64,000 nt of DNA from DASZBX01 sp035943635 (GTDB lineage Bacteria > Actinomycetota > Actinomycetes > Streptomycetales > Catenulisporaceae), in the NCBI GenBank assembly GCA_035943635.1, contig DASZBX010000066.1, forward strand, positions 26,486-90,485, written 5' to 3'. Shown one piece after another: positions 42,981 through 50,505 of the stretch. The notes under the pieces were generated by a model. It saw only the letters and a list, made by a program, of their open reading frames with translations. It made no database searches and had not been told where the DNA came from. The translations under genes and the position numbers were made by a program. Position 1 is the stretch's first letter. Each line of letters starts with the position of its first letter.

Positions 42981-44104
42981 ACAGCGGCTCCGATCACGGC
43001 GACCGTGTTCACTCCGCCGAATCCGAACGCGTCCACCTGGGCCAGTCGCGGCCGGGCGGGCACCGCCGAGCCGAGCACCAGTCCCAGCGGCGCGGCCTCC
43101 GGGATCGGGTCGTCCAGGCCGCAGACGGCGGGCACGATCCCGTCCCGCATCGCCTGCACCGCGGCCACCAGGGCCATCAGCGCGGCCGAGCCGGACGTGT
43201 GCCCGACCGCGCCCTTGATCCCGGTGACCAGGGCCTGCCCGGCCGACTCGCCGAACACCTCGGACAGCGCCGCGGCCTCGGCCGGGTCGTTGAGCGCGGT
43301 GCTGGTGCCGTGTGCCAGGACCAGGTCCACGTCGGCGGCCCCGATCCCGGCCCGCTGGTGCGCCTCGCGCATGCAGGCCGCGATGCCGTTCGGGTCCGGC
43401 GCGGTCTCGTGAAAGGCGTCGCAGGTCAGGCCGACGCCGTGCAGCCAGGCCAGGGCCGGCCGGTCGTCCGCGGCCAGCCGCTCGGCCGGTTCCAGGACGA
43501 CCGCCACCGCGCCCTCGCCGAGCAGTACGCCCTGCCGCTCGGAGTCGAACGGACGGACCGACGTGCTGCGGATCGGGCTGCCGCGGCCGATCACGGCCAG
43601 CAAGCTGTCCGTGACCGAGTCGCAGCCGGCCACGACGACCGCGTCGGCCTCGTCGGCCGCGAGCAGGTCGGCGCCGACGGCCAGGGCGTACCCGGAGGCC
43701 GCGCAGGCGTTGGAGATGGTCAGCACCTCGGTGGCCTGCGGCAGCACTTCGCGGATCACGGCGGCGAAGTGCAGTTCGGGAAGGGTCATCGAGTCGCCTT
43801 CGACCCACCACCATTCCGCGTCGGGAAGTTCGCGCAGTCCGGTGCCGACGATGACGGCCACCCGGCGGGTGGCCGGGTCGAGCCCGGCGGCGCGGACCGC
43901 GCCCTGGACGGCCCGGGCCAGCCAGCGGCTGGCCCGGCGGCCCTCGAAGTCGTCAGTGATCTCGTAGGCGTAGTCGACCCCGAACCGGTCCGGGTCCCGC
44001 AGCAGCGGGCCGACTCCGGTCGCGCCCTCACACAGGGCGCGGAAGGTCTGCTCCGCGTCGCCGAGGCAGGTGACCGCCTCAACTCCGCTGATCGCCGTCT
44101 GCAC
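42977..44104 (-). CDS. Second ketosynthase alpha (KS2, active-site complete)
   Basis: The 375-residue KS keeps the Cys-His-His triad: SNACAASGYA (Cys 134), LAHGTSTALND (His 265) and GAVGHTSGSA (His 302). C-terminal AFGFGGVNTVAVI is typical. It condenses malonyl units on the ACP. It diverges from KS1 and is slightly short. GTG 44104 lies inside the end of the CLF1 gene (26-base overlap) with AGGGGG at good spacing. Paired with the Ala-type partner encoded next, it forms a second KS-CLF pair, suggesting two condensing heterodimers act on one chain at different stages. Confidence 0.9.
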   Translation of the reverse strand: MQTAISGVEAVTCLGDAEQTFRALCEGATGVGPLLRDPDRFGVDYAYEITDDFEGRRASRWLARAVQGAVRAAGLDPATRRVAVIVGTGLRELPDAEWWWVEGDSMTLPELHFAAVIREVLPQATEVLTISNACAASGYALAVGADLLAADEADAVVVAGCDSVTDSLLAVIGRGSPIRSTSVRPFDSERQGVLLGEGAVAVVLEPAERLAADDRPALAWLHGVGLTCDAFHETAPDPNGIAACMREAHQRAGIGAADVDLVLAHGTSTALNDPAEAAALSEVFGESAGQALVTGIKGAVGHTSGSAALMALVAAVQAMRDGIVPAVCGLDDPIPEAAPLGLVLGSAVPARPRLAQVDAFGFGGVNTVAVIGAAV

Positions 44105-45344
44105 GGCTCCACCCCCTGACCACGGCCGCGCCGACCAGTCCCTCGGTGGTGACCGAGGTGAGCACGGACACGGCGCCGTCCAGTTCCGGGACGCCGCGGT
44201 GCTCGGACAGGATCGCGGCCAGCTGCAGGGCGCCGGAGGCGCTGTACGTCTCGCCGAGCAGGTCCTTGACCGGCAGCAGCACGATCGGCGCGGAGCCGGG
44301 CGCTGCGACGGTCAGGGCGTCCGGGCCGAGCACGGAGGTGATCGCGCGCCGTTCCACGTCCTCCCGGACGGGCGAGCCGGCCAGTGAGGAGGCGACCATC
44401 CGCACCTCTTCGGGCCGGATCCCGGCGCCGGCCAGCGCTTTGGTGATGCACTCGGCCAGGCCGGCCCCGGGGTCCCGGTGGCCGTCCGCGCCGCTGCCCG
44501 CGCCGCTCAGCGGCGGGTCGTAGAGCCCGGTCTCGATCGCCAGGATCTCGGCGTCCGGGCGGCGGCCGGCGGCGCGCATCCGCTGCGCCGACTCGACCAC
44601 GAACGCCGCGGCGCCCTCGCCCAGCGGGGACCGGCCCTCTTGTCCGCCGCGCAGCTTCTGCGCGGCCCAGGCCCGGTGCGGGCTGAACTCCTCGACCGCG
44701 CCGGCGACCATGGCCTCGACGTAGTCGTTGCGGATCTGGTTGCGGGCGTATTTGAGCACGGCCAGGAAGGAGAGCTGACCGTCCGACACCGTGGTGTTGA
44801 CGCCCCTGAGCTGGTACCAGATCGCGGCCGAACTGGCCGCGCCGTTCATCACCGCGTACGGGAACAGGACCGGGTTGACCAGGTACGGCGGGTCGTTGAC
44901 GATCGTCTCGGTGATGAAGTCGCACAGGGACTGCACGCCTCCGGTAGTGCTGCCGATCGCGATGCCGACCTCGCCGCGGTTGGCGTCGTCGACTTCCAGG
45001 TCGCTGTCCTTGAGCGCGAGCCCGCAGGTGACAACGGTCAATGAGGTGGTCCGGTCGAAGAAGCTGGTGCCCTTGCGGCCGAGGTGCTCGCGGACGCTGA
45101 AGTTTGTCAGCGCGCAGGCCTGCTCCACCGGCAGCGGCGTCTCGTACATGCCGCTGACGTCGCGCATACCGCTCTGCCGCTCACGCCAGGCCGGAGCGAA
45201 GTCGTCCGCGCCGATGCCGAGCGAGGACAAGATGCCCCAACCGCTGACCGCGAGCACTCCGGCCGCGGCCCGCGATCCGGCGGCCGGCCCGGGGAGCGGC
45301 GCGGTCGCCGGCAGATCGGTCCCGGCGATGGTCGAGCTGCTCAT
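44079..45344 (-). CDS. Chain-length factor (KS-beta, CLF1)
   Basis: The 421-residue KS-fold protein has Gln (about 190) where KS has Cys: TTVSDGQLSFLAVL, the classic CLF substitution. The HGTxT loop is replaced by SLAGSPVRED. Other KS segments are kept (IAIGSTTGGVQSL, NPVLFPYAVMNGAASSAA, LLGETYSASGALQL). In type II PKSs the CLF dimerises with KS and sets the number of elongations. The start overlaps the KS1 stop (ATGA), so KS1 and CLF1 are a pair. The first 30 residues are Pro/Ala-rich. Confidence 0.88.
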   Translation of the reverse strand: MSSSTIAGTDLPATAPLPGPAAGSRAAAGVLAVSGWGILSSLGIGADDFAPAWRERQSGMRDVSGMYETPLPVEQACALTNFSVREHLGRKGTSFFDRTTSLTVVTCGLALKDSDLEVDDANRGEVGIAIGSTTGGVQSLCDFITETIVNDPPYLVNPVLFPYAVMNGAASSAAIWYQLRGVNTTVSDGQLSFLAVLKYARNQIRNDYVEAMVAGAVEEFSPHRAWAAQKLRGGQEGRSPLGEGAAAFVVESAQRMRAAGRRPDAEILAIETGLYDPPLSGAGSGADGHRDPGAGLAECITKALAGAGIRPEEVRMVASSLAGSPVREDVERRAITSVLGPDALTVAAPGSAPIVLLPVKDLLGETYSASGALQLAAILSEHRGVPELDGAVSVLTSVTTEGLVGAAVVRGWSRADGDQRS

Positions 45345-46546
45345 TCGGGCCTCCCGAAGATCGTGATGGCGTTGTTGCCGCCGAAGGCGAAGCCGTTGTT
45401 CTGGACGATCCGCAGATCGGCGTCCCGGGCCTGGTTGGGCACCACGTCGAAGCCGGTCAGTTCCGGGTCCAGCCGGGTGTGGTTGATGGTCGGCGGGAGG
45501 AACCCGCCGCTGATCCCGAGCACCGACGCGATCGCGCCGAAGCAGCTGGCCGCGCCCATGGTGTGGCCGAGCATCGACTTGATCGAGCTGATCGGCGGCG
45601 GGTTGTCGCCGAACACGTCCAGGACCGCGCGGCCCTCCATCGTGTCGTTCGAGGGAGTGCCGGTGCCGTGCGCCGAGATGTAGTCCACCTCGGCGGCCTT
45701 GATCCCGGCGTTGCGGTGCGCCCGGCGCATACAGCGGGCGATCGAACCGGAGTCCGGCGACACCATGTGCGAGGCGTCGCAGGTCAGGCCGTAGCCGAGC
45801 ACCTCGGCGTAGATCCGGGCGTTGCGGGCGACCGCGCTGTCGAGGGACTCGAGGAACATCGCGGCCCCGCCCTCGCCGATCAGGATGCCGGAGCGTCCCG
45901 CGTCGAACGGCGAGCAGACCTCCTTGGTCAGCGCGCCGAGCCGGTAGAACCCGGCCACGGCGAACCGGCACATGGCGTCGGCGCCGCCGGCGATCATGAA
46001 GTCGGCGTCTCCGTTGCGGATCAGGTCGTAGGCGTATCCGATCGCGTAGTTGCTGGCCGAGCAGGCGGTGGCCAGGGTCACCGCCTCGCCGGTCAGGCCG
46101 AGCTCCCGGTTGACGGCGACCGCCATCCGGTAGGACGGGGTCAGGGAGATCCGATCGGCCGGGAGCGACTGCGGACCGTCTTCGATCCACAGCCGCATCG
46201 CCCGTTCGATCACCTGCGACTCGCCGCTGGTGGTGCCGATCACCGAGCCGGCCCGCGAACGGCGCACCTGCTCGGGGTCGATGCCCGCGTCGTCCAAGGC
46301 CAGGCGCGCGGCGGCCGCGGCGAACACGCTGGCCGGGCCCCACTCGCCCGGCGAGATGTTGCGGACCCAGGAATCGGGTTCGAATCCGCGCATCTCGCCG
46401 GCCATGTGGTGCGGGAAGCCGACCGGGTCGAAGCTCTCGATCGGTGCGATGGCGCTGCGCCCGGCCCGCAGCGCGGCGGCGAAGTCGCGCGCTCCGATTC
46501 CGATGCTGGCCAGCGGGCCGACGCCTGTGATGACGACGCGGTCCAT
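45341..46546 (-). CDS. Ketosynthase alpha (KS1) of the type II PKS
   Basis: The 401-residue KS has Cys 162 (TACSASNYAIG), His 293 (SAHGTGTPSND) and His 328 (SMLGHTMGAAS), so it is catalytically complete and of standard length. The N-terminus MDRVVITGVGPLASIGIG and C-terminus NNGFAFGGNNAITIF are typical of FabF-like KS of highly reducing type II systems. It elongates ACP-bound chains with malonyl units. No malonyl-CoA:ACP transacylase is encoded nearby, so the fatty-acid FabD probably loads malonate. It follows the ACP by one base. Confidence 0.95.
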   Translation of the reverse strand: MDRVVITGVGPLASIGIGARDFAAALRAGRSAIAPIESFDPVGFPHHMAGEMRGFEPDSWVRNISPGEWGPASVFAAAAARLALDDAGIDPEQVRRSRAGSVIGTTSGESQVIERAMRLWIEDGPQSLPADRISLTPSYRMAVAVNRELGLTGEAVTLATACSASNYAIGYAYDLIRNGDADFMIAGGADAMCRFAVAGFYRLGALTKEVCSPFDAGRSGILIGEGGAAMFLESLDSAVARNARIYAEVLGYGLTCDASHMVSPDSGSIARCMRRAHRNAGIKAAEVDYISAHGTGTPSNDTMEGRAVLDVFGDNPPPISSIKSMLGHTMGAASCFGAIASVLGISGGFLPPTINHTRLDPELTGFDVVPNQARDADLRIVQNNGFAFGGNNAITIFGRPE

Positions 46547-46547
46547 G

Positions 46548-46808
46548 TCAGTCGGCCCAGCCGACGCGGACCTTGATGGTCTCGTAGACGGCGCTGAGGT
46601 TCTCCATCTTGGCCAGGTCCTCCTGCGGGATCTCGACCCGGTACTTCTTCTCGATCCGGGCCAGGATCTCGATCGCGCGCAGCGAGTCGGCCTCGTACTC
46701 GTCCACGAACGAACCGGTCTCGGTGATCTCCTCCGGCTCGATCTCGAGCACGTCGGCGATCAGCTCGCGAAGTTCGTCCAGGTGGGTGCTCTGGGCGGTG
46801 GCGGTCAT
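46548..46808 (-). CDS. Acyl carrier protein of the type II PKS
   Basis: The 86-residue ACP carries the phosphopantetheine Ser 42 in YEADSLRAIEILARIE, with Ala where the usual motif has Leu-Asp (DSL motif kept). Helix I is HLDELRELIADVLEIEPEEI. The start ATG 46808 overlaps the dehydratase stop as ATGA. It is the only discrete ACP here and should carry the growing polyene chain and deliver it to the starter C domain. The activating phosphopantetheinyl transferase must be encoded elsewhere. Confidence 0.93.
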   Translation of the reverse strand: MTATAQSTHLDELRELIADVLEIEPEEITETGSFVDEYEADSLRAIEILARIEKKYRVEIPQEDLAKMENLSAVYETIKVRVGWAD

Positions 46809-47338
46809 GCTTCCTCCATCGTTGGCTGTTCGGGTTGGGCGGCCAGCCGCGGCGCGGCTGGAGACTCGGGGCCGGCCAGGGAATCGGTCCGGCGGACGAC
46901 GGCGATCACAGACCCGTAGTCGGCGGCCAGTTCGCCGTCGATCAGGGTGCGGCCGTGCAGGAAGGCGTTGTCGCCGACGATCCTGTCGATGTGGGCGACG
47001 TGCCGAAGGGTGTCGCCGGGGTAGGCGTCCCGGTGGAAGGTCACGTCCCGGGCCGAGGCGAAGATCAGGCTGCCTTCCAGGGCCTTGCCGTCCTGCCGGA
47101 TGCTCTCCAGCCACAGCACGGCGCCGCTCTGGCCGAACGACTCGACCATCAGCGAGCGCGGGTAGGCGAACCGGCGCGGGTCGGCGGTGTCCGGGATCCC
47201 GGCGTAACAGGGCTCGGATCCGGTGACCGCCTTGACGGCCACGATCCGGTCGTAGTATTCGAGCTCGTCGATCCGGTCCACCATCAGGATCGGGTGCCGG
47301 TGCGGCAGGATCCCGCGGATGTGTGCGTGGTCAGTCAC
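46805..47338 (-). CDS. FabZ-like hotdog protein lacking the catalytic His (dehydratase subunit)
   Basis: The 177-residue protein begins like FabZ (IRGILPHRHPILMVDRI) and keeps the central helix with the acidic residue (LMVESFGQSGAVLW, Glu about 66). The HFPxxPVMPG loop carrying the catalytic His reads YAGIPDTADPRRFAYPR, with no His. The N-terminal FabZ motif and the hotdog helix show it is not just a distant homologue. It probably forms a heteromer with the next-encoded (upstream) protein, which does have the His. The GTG start 47338 overlaps that gene by eight bases. Confidence 0.8.
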   Translation of the reverse strand: MTDHAHIRGILPHRHPILMVDRIDELEYYDRIVAVKAVTGSEPCYAGIPDTADPRRFAYPRSLMVESFGQSGAVLWLESIRQDGKALEGSLIFASARDVTFHRDAYPGDTLRHVAHIDRIVGDNAFLHGRTLIDGELAADYGSVIAVVRRTDSLAGPESPAAPRLAAQPEQPTMEEA

Positions 47339-47933
47339 CGCAGACCGCCTTGACCAGGCGGAACTCCAGCCGCATCTGCGCGGTGCGTTCGCCGCGGTCG
47401 TTTCGGCAGTCCGCCTTGACCGTGAGCAGGTCCTCTTCGGAGTACGTGCACAGGCAGCGCAGGTGCAGCGTGTCGCCGGGCAGCAGCGGCGCGACGAACC
47501 GGACCGACTTGATCGCGGCCAGTTCGATGCCGATCCGGGACTCCCAGGTCTGCTCGACCAGGATGTGCGCGGTCTGCGTCACCGACTCGATCACGAAGAT
47601 GCCGGGGTAGATGGTGAAGTCCGGGTAGTGGCCGCTGAGGTAGGGGTCGTCGGCCCGGATCAGCTTCTCGGCGGTGATCTCGTGCGCCGAGAGGATCTCG
47701 TGCCGGTCCACTGCCCGCAGCGGGGCCGCGCGGTGGGGGTCAGGGGCGGTGCGGGCGGGTTCCGGGGGCGCGGTTTCCGCGGGCGCCGCGGCGGCGGGTT
47801 CGGCGATCGCCGCGGCGGGGGGCTCGGGAATCGCCGCGACGGCGGGCTCCAGGATCGCGGCGGCCGCGACGGCGGTGTCGTTGTAGGTGTCGGCGACCGG
47901 CTCGGCCAGCGCCACTGCGCTCACGGCGTTCAC
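47331..47933 (-). CDS. FabA/FabZ-like 3-hydroxyacyl-ACP dehydratase (His/Glu present)
   Basis: After about 70 Ala/Pro-rich residues comes a hotdog domain with the dehydratase loop SGHYPDFTIYPGIFVIES: His 102 and Glu 116 are the expected catalytic pair. Later: VRFVAPLLPGDTLHLRC and RTAQMRLEFRLV. It removes water from ACP-bound 3-hydroxyacyl intermediates to give the conjugated polyene. GTG 47933 overlaps the KR stop (GTGA); the Ala/Pro-rich head may be a flexible leader or reflect a later true start. It likely works with the His-less partner encoded just after it. Confidence 0.85.
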   Translation of the reverse strand: MNAVSAVALAEPVADTYNDTAVAAAAILEPAVAAIPEPPAAAIAEPAAAAPAETAPPEPARTAPDPHRAAPLRAVDRHEILSAHEITAEKLIRADDPYLSGHYPDFTIYPGIFVIESVTQTAHILVEQTWESRIGIELAAIKSVRFVAPLLPGDTLHLRCLCTYSEEDLLTVKADCRNDRGERTAQMRLEFRLVKAVCGD

Positions 47934-48697
47934 AGCGCGATCCCGCCGTCCACCTGGATGATCTGCCCGGTGATGTAGCCGGCCTTGTCCGAGACCAGGA
48001 AGGAGACCATCTCGGCCACCTGCTCGGCGGTGCCGAACTTGCGCATCGGGACCAGCTTGAGCGCGCCGGCCCGGAGCTTGTCGGTCAGGTCCGCGGTCAT
48101 GTCGGTCTCGATGAACCCGGGGGCGACCACGTTGACCCGGATCCCGGCCCGGCCGACCTCCTTGGCCAGGGACTTGCTCAGCCCGTGGATGCCGGCCTTG
48201 GACGCGGCGTAGTTGGTCTGCGCGGCGTTGCCGTAGACCCCGGCCACCGAGGAGACGTTCACGACCACGCCGGCGCCGCGCTTGAGCAGTCCGAAGACGA
48301 TGGTCCGGCAGAAGTTGAAGGTACCGGTGAGGTTGGTCTCGATCACCGTGCTCCAGTCCTGCGGCGACATCATCGCCAGCGGGCTGTCGCGGACCACGCC
48401 GGCCGAGTTGACCAGCGCGTACACCGGCCCGAGCTCGGCCTGCGCGGCCTTGACGAAGACCTCCACGGCCAACCCGTCGGCCACGTCGCAGGGGGCGTGG
48501 TAACACTTGACTCCGTACTCGAGCACCAGCTTCTCGGTCTCCAGTGCGGCCTCAGTACCGTTCCGGTAGCAGAACGCGATATCGAAGCCGTCCGCGGCCA
48601 GCTGCACGGCCACCGCCCTCCCGATGCCGCGCGACCCGCCCGTCACCAACGCGCATCCGCGCTGTGCGGACCCGGTCTGACTCTCGTTCGCTTCCAT
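47930..48697 (-). CDS. 3-oxoacyl-ACP reductase (FabG-like ketoreductase)
   Basis: The 255-residue SDR has the NADP-binding TGGSRGIG motif, NSAG, catalytic Ser in NVSSVAG, and YAASK (Tyr-Lys), then NVVAPGFIETDM. It reduces the beta-keto group after each condensation. With the dehydratases and no enoyl reductase in the window, the expected chain is a conjugated polyene. ATG 48697 follows AGGGAC. It is the first gene of the 39.6-kb operon, so the main promoter should lie in 48698-49101. Confidence 0.95.
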   Translation of the reverse strand: MEANESQTGSAQRGCALVTGGSRGIGRAVAVQLAADGFDIAFCYRNGTEAALETEKLVLEYGVKCYHAPCDVADGLAVEVFVKAAQAELGPVYALVNSAGVVRDSPLAMMSPQDWSTVIETNLTGTFNFCRTIVFGLLKRGAGVVVNVSSVAGVYGNAAQTNYAASKAGIHGLSKSLAKEVGRAGIRVNVVAPGFIETDMTADLTDKLRAGALKLVPMRKFGTAEQVAEMVSFLVSDKAGYITGQIIQVDGGIAL

Positions 48698-49101
48698 GTC
48701 GTCCCTGCATCAGTCGCTGCGCCCGGCCTCACCGACCGAACTGTGAATATGGGTTCTGCTTTATTTCCGTACTGCCTTGCGAGAACGAATCTACGTATCC
48801 GGATTCGGCCGGGCAACGGCTGCGGCCGGTAGCTGCACCGAACGACAGCATCAGGTCATGGATTCATCCGGATCGGCCCCCGCGTGCAGCTTTTGCCTTC
48901 CGCCGGCGGCAACTTCCTGTCATTTGCTCGCTTCCGGGAAGACGCCGGCCGAGCGATAGCGGACAAGTAAGATCGACCACTGAGATTTGCCGGTTGACAG
49001 CGGAACGGCCCGCCCTCCCGCGTCTGGTCCGACGCGGTACGGCGAGCCATCTCAGCTTTCTTATTTCTGATTGCGGCCTGGTCGCGGCCTGCTGCGCCCG
49101 C
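48698..49101 (-). promoter_or_regulatory. 404-base region upstream of the PKS-NRPS operon (presumed main promoter)
   Basis: No coding frame with family resemblance lies between the GltB-like stop and the KR start. Two stretches are clearly less GC-rich (about 48745-48800 and 48880-49000), as expected for a promoter and regulator-binding region. I could not identify convincing -35/-10 boxes or AfsR-type direct repeats by eye. The upstream gene pair reads in the same direction, so partial read-through is possible. Confidence 0.5.
49018..49037 (-). terminator. Possible terminator after the GltB-like gene
   Basis: CCGCGTC (49018-49024) pairs with GACGCGG (49031-49037) around a six-base loop, about 65 bases beyond the GltB-like stop on the minus strand. 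It is a short stem, and may only weaken transcription into the PKS operon. Confidence 0.4.
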
Positions 49102-50505
49102 TCAGGCGGCCAGGCCGGCCGCCCACGCGTCCGCGTCGACGGCAGGATCGGCTGGTCCGCCGCCAGCCCGTCTCGGCAGCCGCACGTCCTGCCCGTCCAG
49201 ATCCGCCGCCCGGTACTTCCCGAGCGCGCTGATCAGCAGCCGCAGCTCGAGCTCCAGGGCCGCCGCCAGCCGGATCAGTCCGTGCTCCGGATCCTCGTCG
49301 ACCGCGATCAGCGCCGCCCGGCCCAGGCTGGCCGCGGTGGCGCCCAGGGCCAGGCATTTGGCCACCCGGCCGCCCTCCCAGACCCGCCCGGAGACCAGCA
49401 GGGTCGCGGCCGGCGGCCGCGGTCCGGCCGCGCGCAGGTCGAGCAGGCAGTCCGCGAGCGGCAGCCCGACCTGGTCCAGGAAGGCCGTCGGGGCCCACCC
49501 CGAACCGCCCTCGGCGCCGTCCACCGCGACCGCGTCCGCACCGGCCCGCCACGCGGTGGCGGCGGCGAAAGCGACGTCCCGGCCCGGATGCAGCTTCACC
49601 CAGACCCGGGCCCGGGGGAAGTTGTTGCGCATCAGCTGGATCTGCCGGCTGAGGATCTCGGCGGTGAACGTGCCGGGACTGCCGCAGCGCAGGAACCGGC
49701 CACCGCTCTCGCCGAACACCGGCTCGACCGAGTACTGGGCCGAGGCCCCGGCCGCCGCGGCCGGGCCGAGCACGGTCATCCCGCCCAGGCCCGGCTTGGC
49801 GCCCTGGCCGACCTTCAGCTCGAACCCGAGCCGGCCCGATTCCAGCAGCGGCTGCACCCGCGGATCGCTGTACACGAGGTTCCACACCTCGGCGTCCGCA
49901 TCATCAGCGCTCTGCTGGACGATCACGCCGCCCAGGCCGTCCCGGGCGCACTCGGCGTATCCGAGAATCCGTTCCAGCAGACCGTTTCCGGCGCCGCGGC
50001 CGAAGCCGCCGGACAGCGGCGACGCGGACTCGGCTTCGTCGGGGCCATCGCCGCCGGCGGGCACGCCCACGCCGCGATAGCCGTTCATCGGCACGATGTT
50101 CTCGCCGATCACCATCGGAATGCCCAGCCGCGCCGCCTGCCGCCCGGCCGCCAGGCCGAGATCGGTGCTGGCGATCGTGGTGGAGCCGAAAGCGGACAGG
50201 CACAGCGGCAGCGCCGAGTCGAACCCGCCGATCCGGGTGCGCAGGTCCACGTCGCCGTGCAGCGGCTCGCGCCCGAGGTCGATCAGCTTCTCCAGCCGCT
50301 GCGGCATGAACACCGGCGGGACCAGGCGGGACTCGTCGATCAGGTCGCCGCCGTTCGCCGCCGCGTCGACCGCGCCGGCCGCCCACGCCTGCCCGAACAC
50401 CGTCGTCCCGTAATCCTCCAGCGGCGGGAACACCGCCCCCGCCCCGCCCCGGGCGCGCGCCCGTACCGCCCGCTCCGGAAAGCCGGGCGCGGACAGCCCG
50501 GTCAC
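49102..50505 (-). CDS. GltB-like FMN domain protein (glutamate synthase-related, stand-alone)
   Basis: The 467-residue protein corresponds only to the FMN/glutamate-synthase barrel of GltB (about 1500 residues in full). Matching segments are GFDSALPLCLSAFGSTTIAS, FELKVGQGAKPGLGG, WVKLHPGRDVAFAAATAWRA, VAVDGAEGGSGWAPTAFLDQ (the flavin-site Gly-rich loop) and LALGATAASLGRAALIA. The amidotransferase domain and the cysteines of the 3Fe-4S cluster that normally follow are missing, so it cannot use glutamine-derived ammonia in the classic way. GTG 50505 overlaps the AsnRS-like stop (GTGA). It probably performs a flavin reaction on the product of that partner. Confidence 0.78.
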   Translation of the reverse strand: MTGLSAPGFPERAVRARARGGAGAVFPPLEDYGTTVFGQAWAAGAVDAAANGGDLIDESRLVPPVFMPQRLEKLIDLGREPLHGDVDLRTRIGGFDSALPLCLSAFGSTTIASTDLGLAAGRQAARLGIPMVIGENIVPMNGYRGVGVPAGGDGPDEAESASPLSGGFGRGAGNGLLERILGYAECARDGLGGVIVQQSADDADAEVWNLVYSDPRVQPLLESGRLGFELKVGQGAKPGLGGMTVLGPAAAAGASAQYSVEPVFGESGGRFLRCGSPGTFTAEILSRQIQLMRNNFPRARVWVKLHPGRDVAFAAATAWRAGADAVAVDGAEGGSGWAPTAFLDQVGLPLADCLLDLRAAGPRPPAATLLVSGRVWEGGRVAKCLALGATAASLGRAALIAVDEDPEHGLIRLAAALELELRLLISALGKYRAADLDGQDVRLPRRAGGGPADPAVDADAWAAGLAA

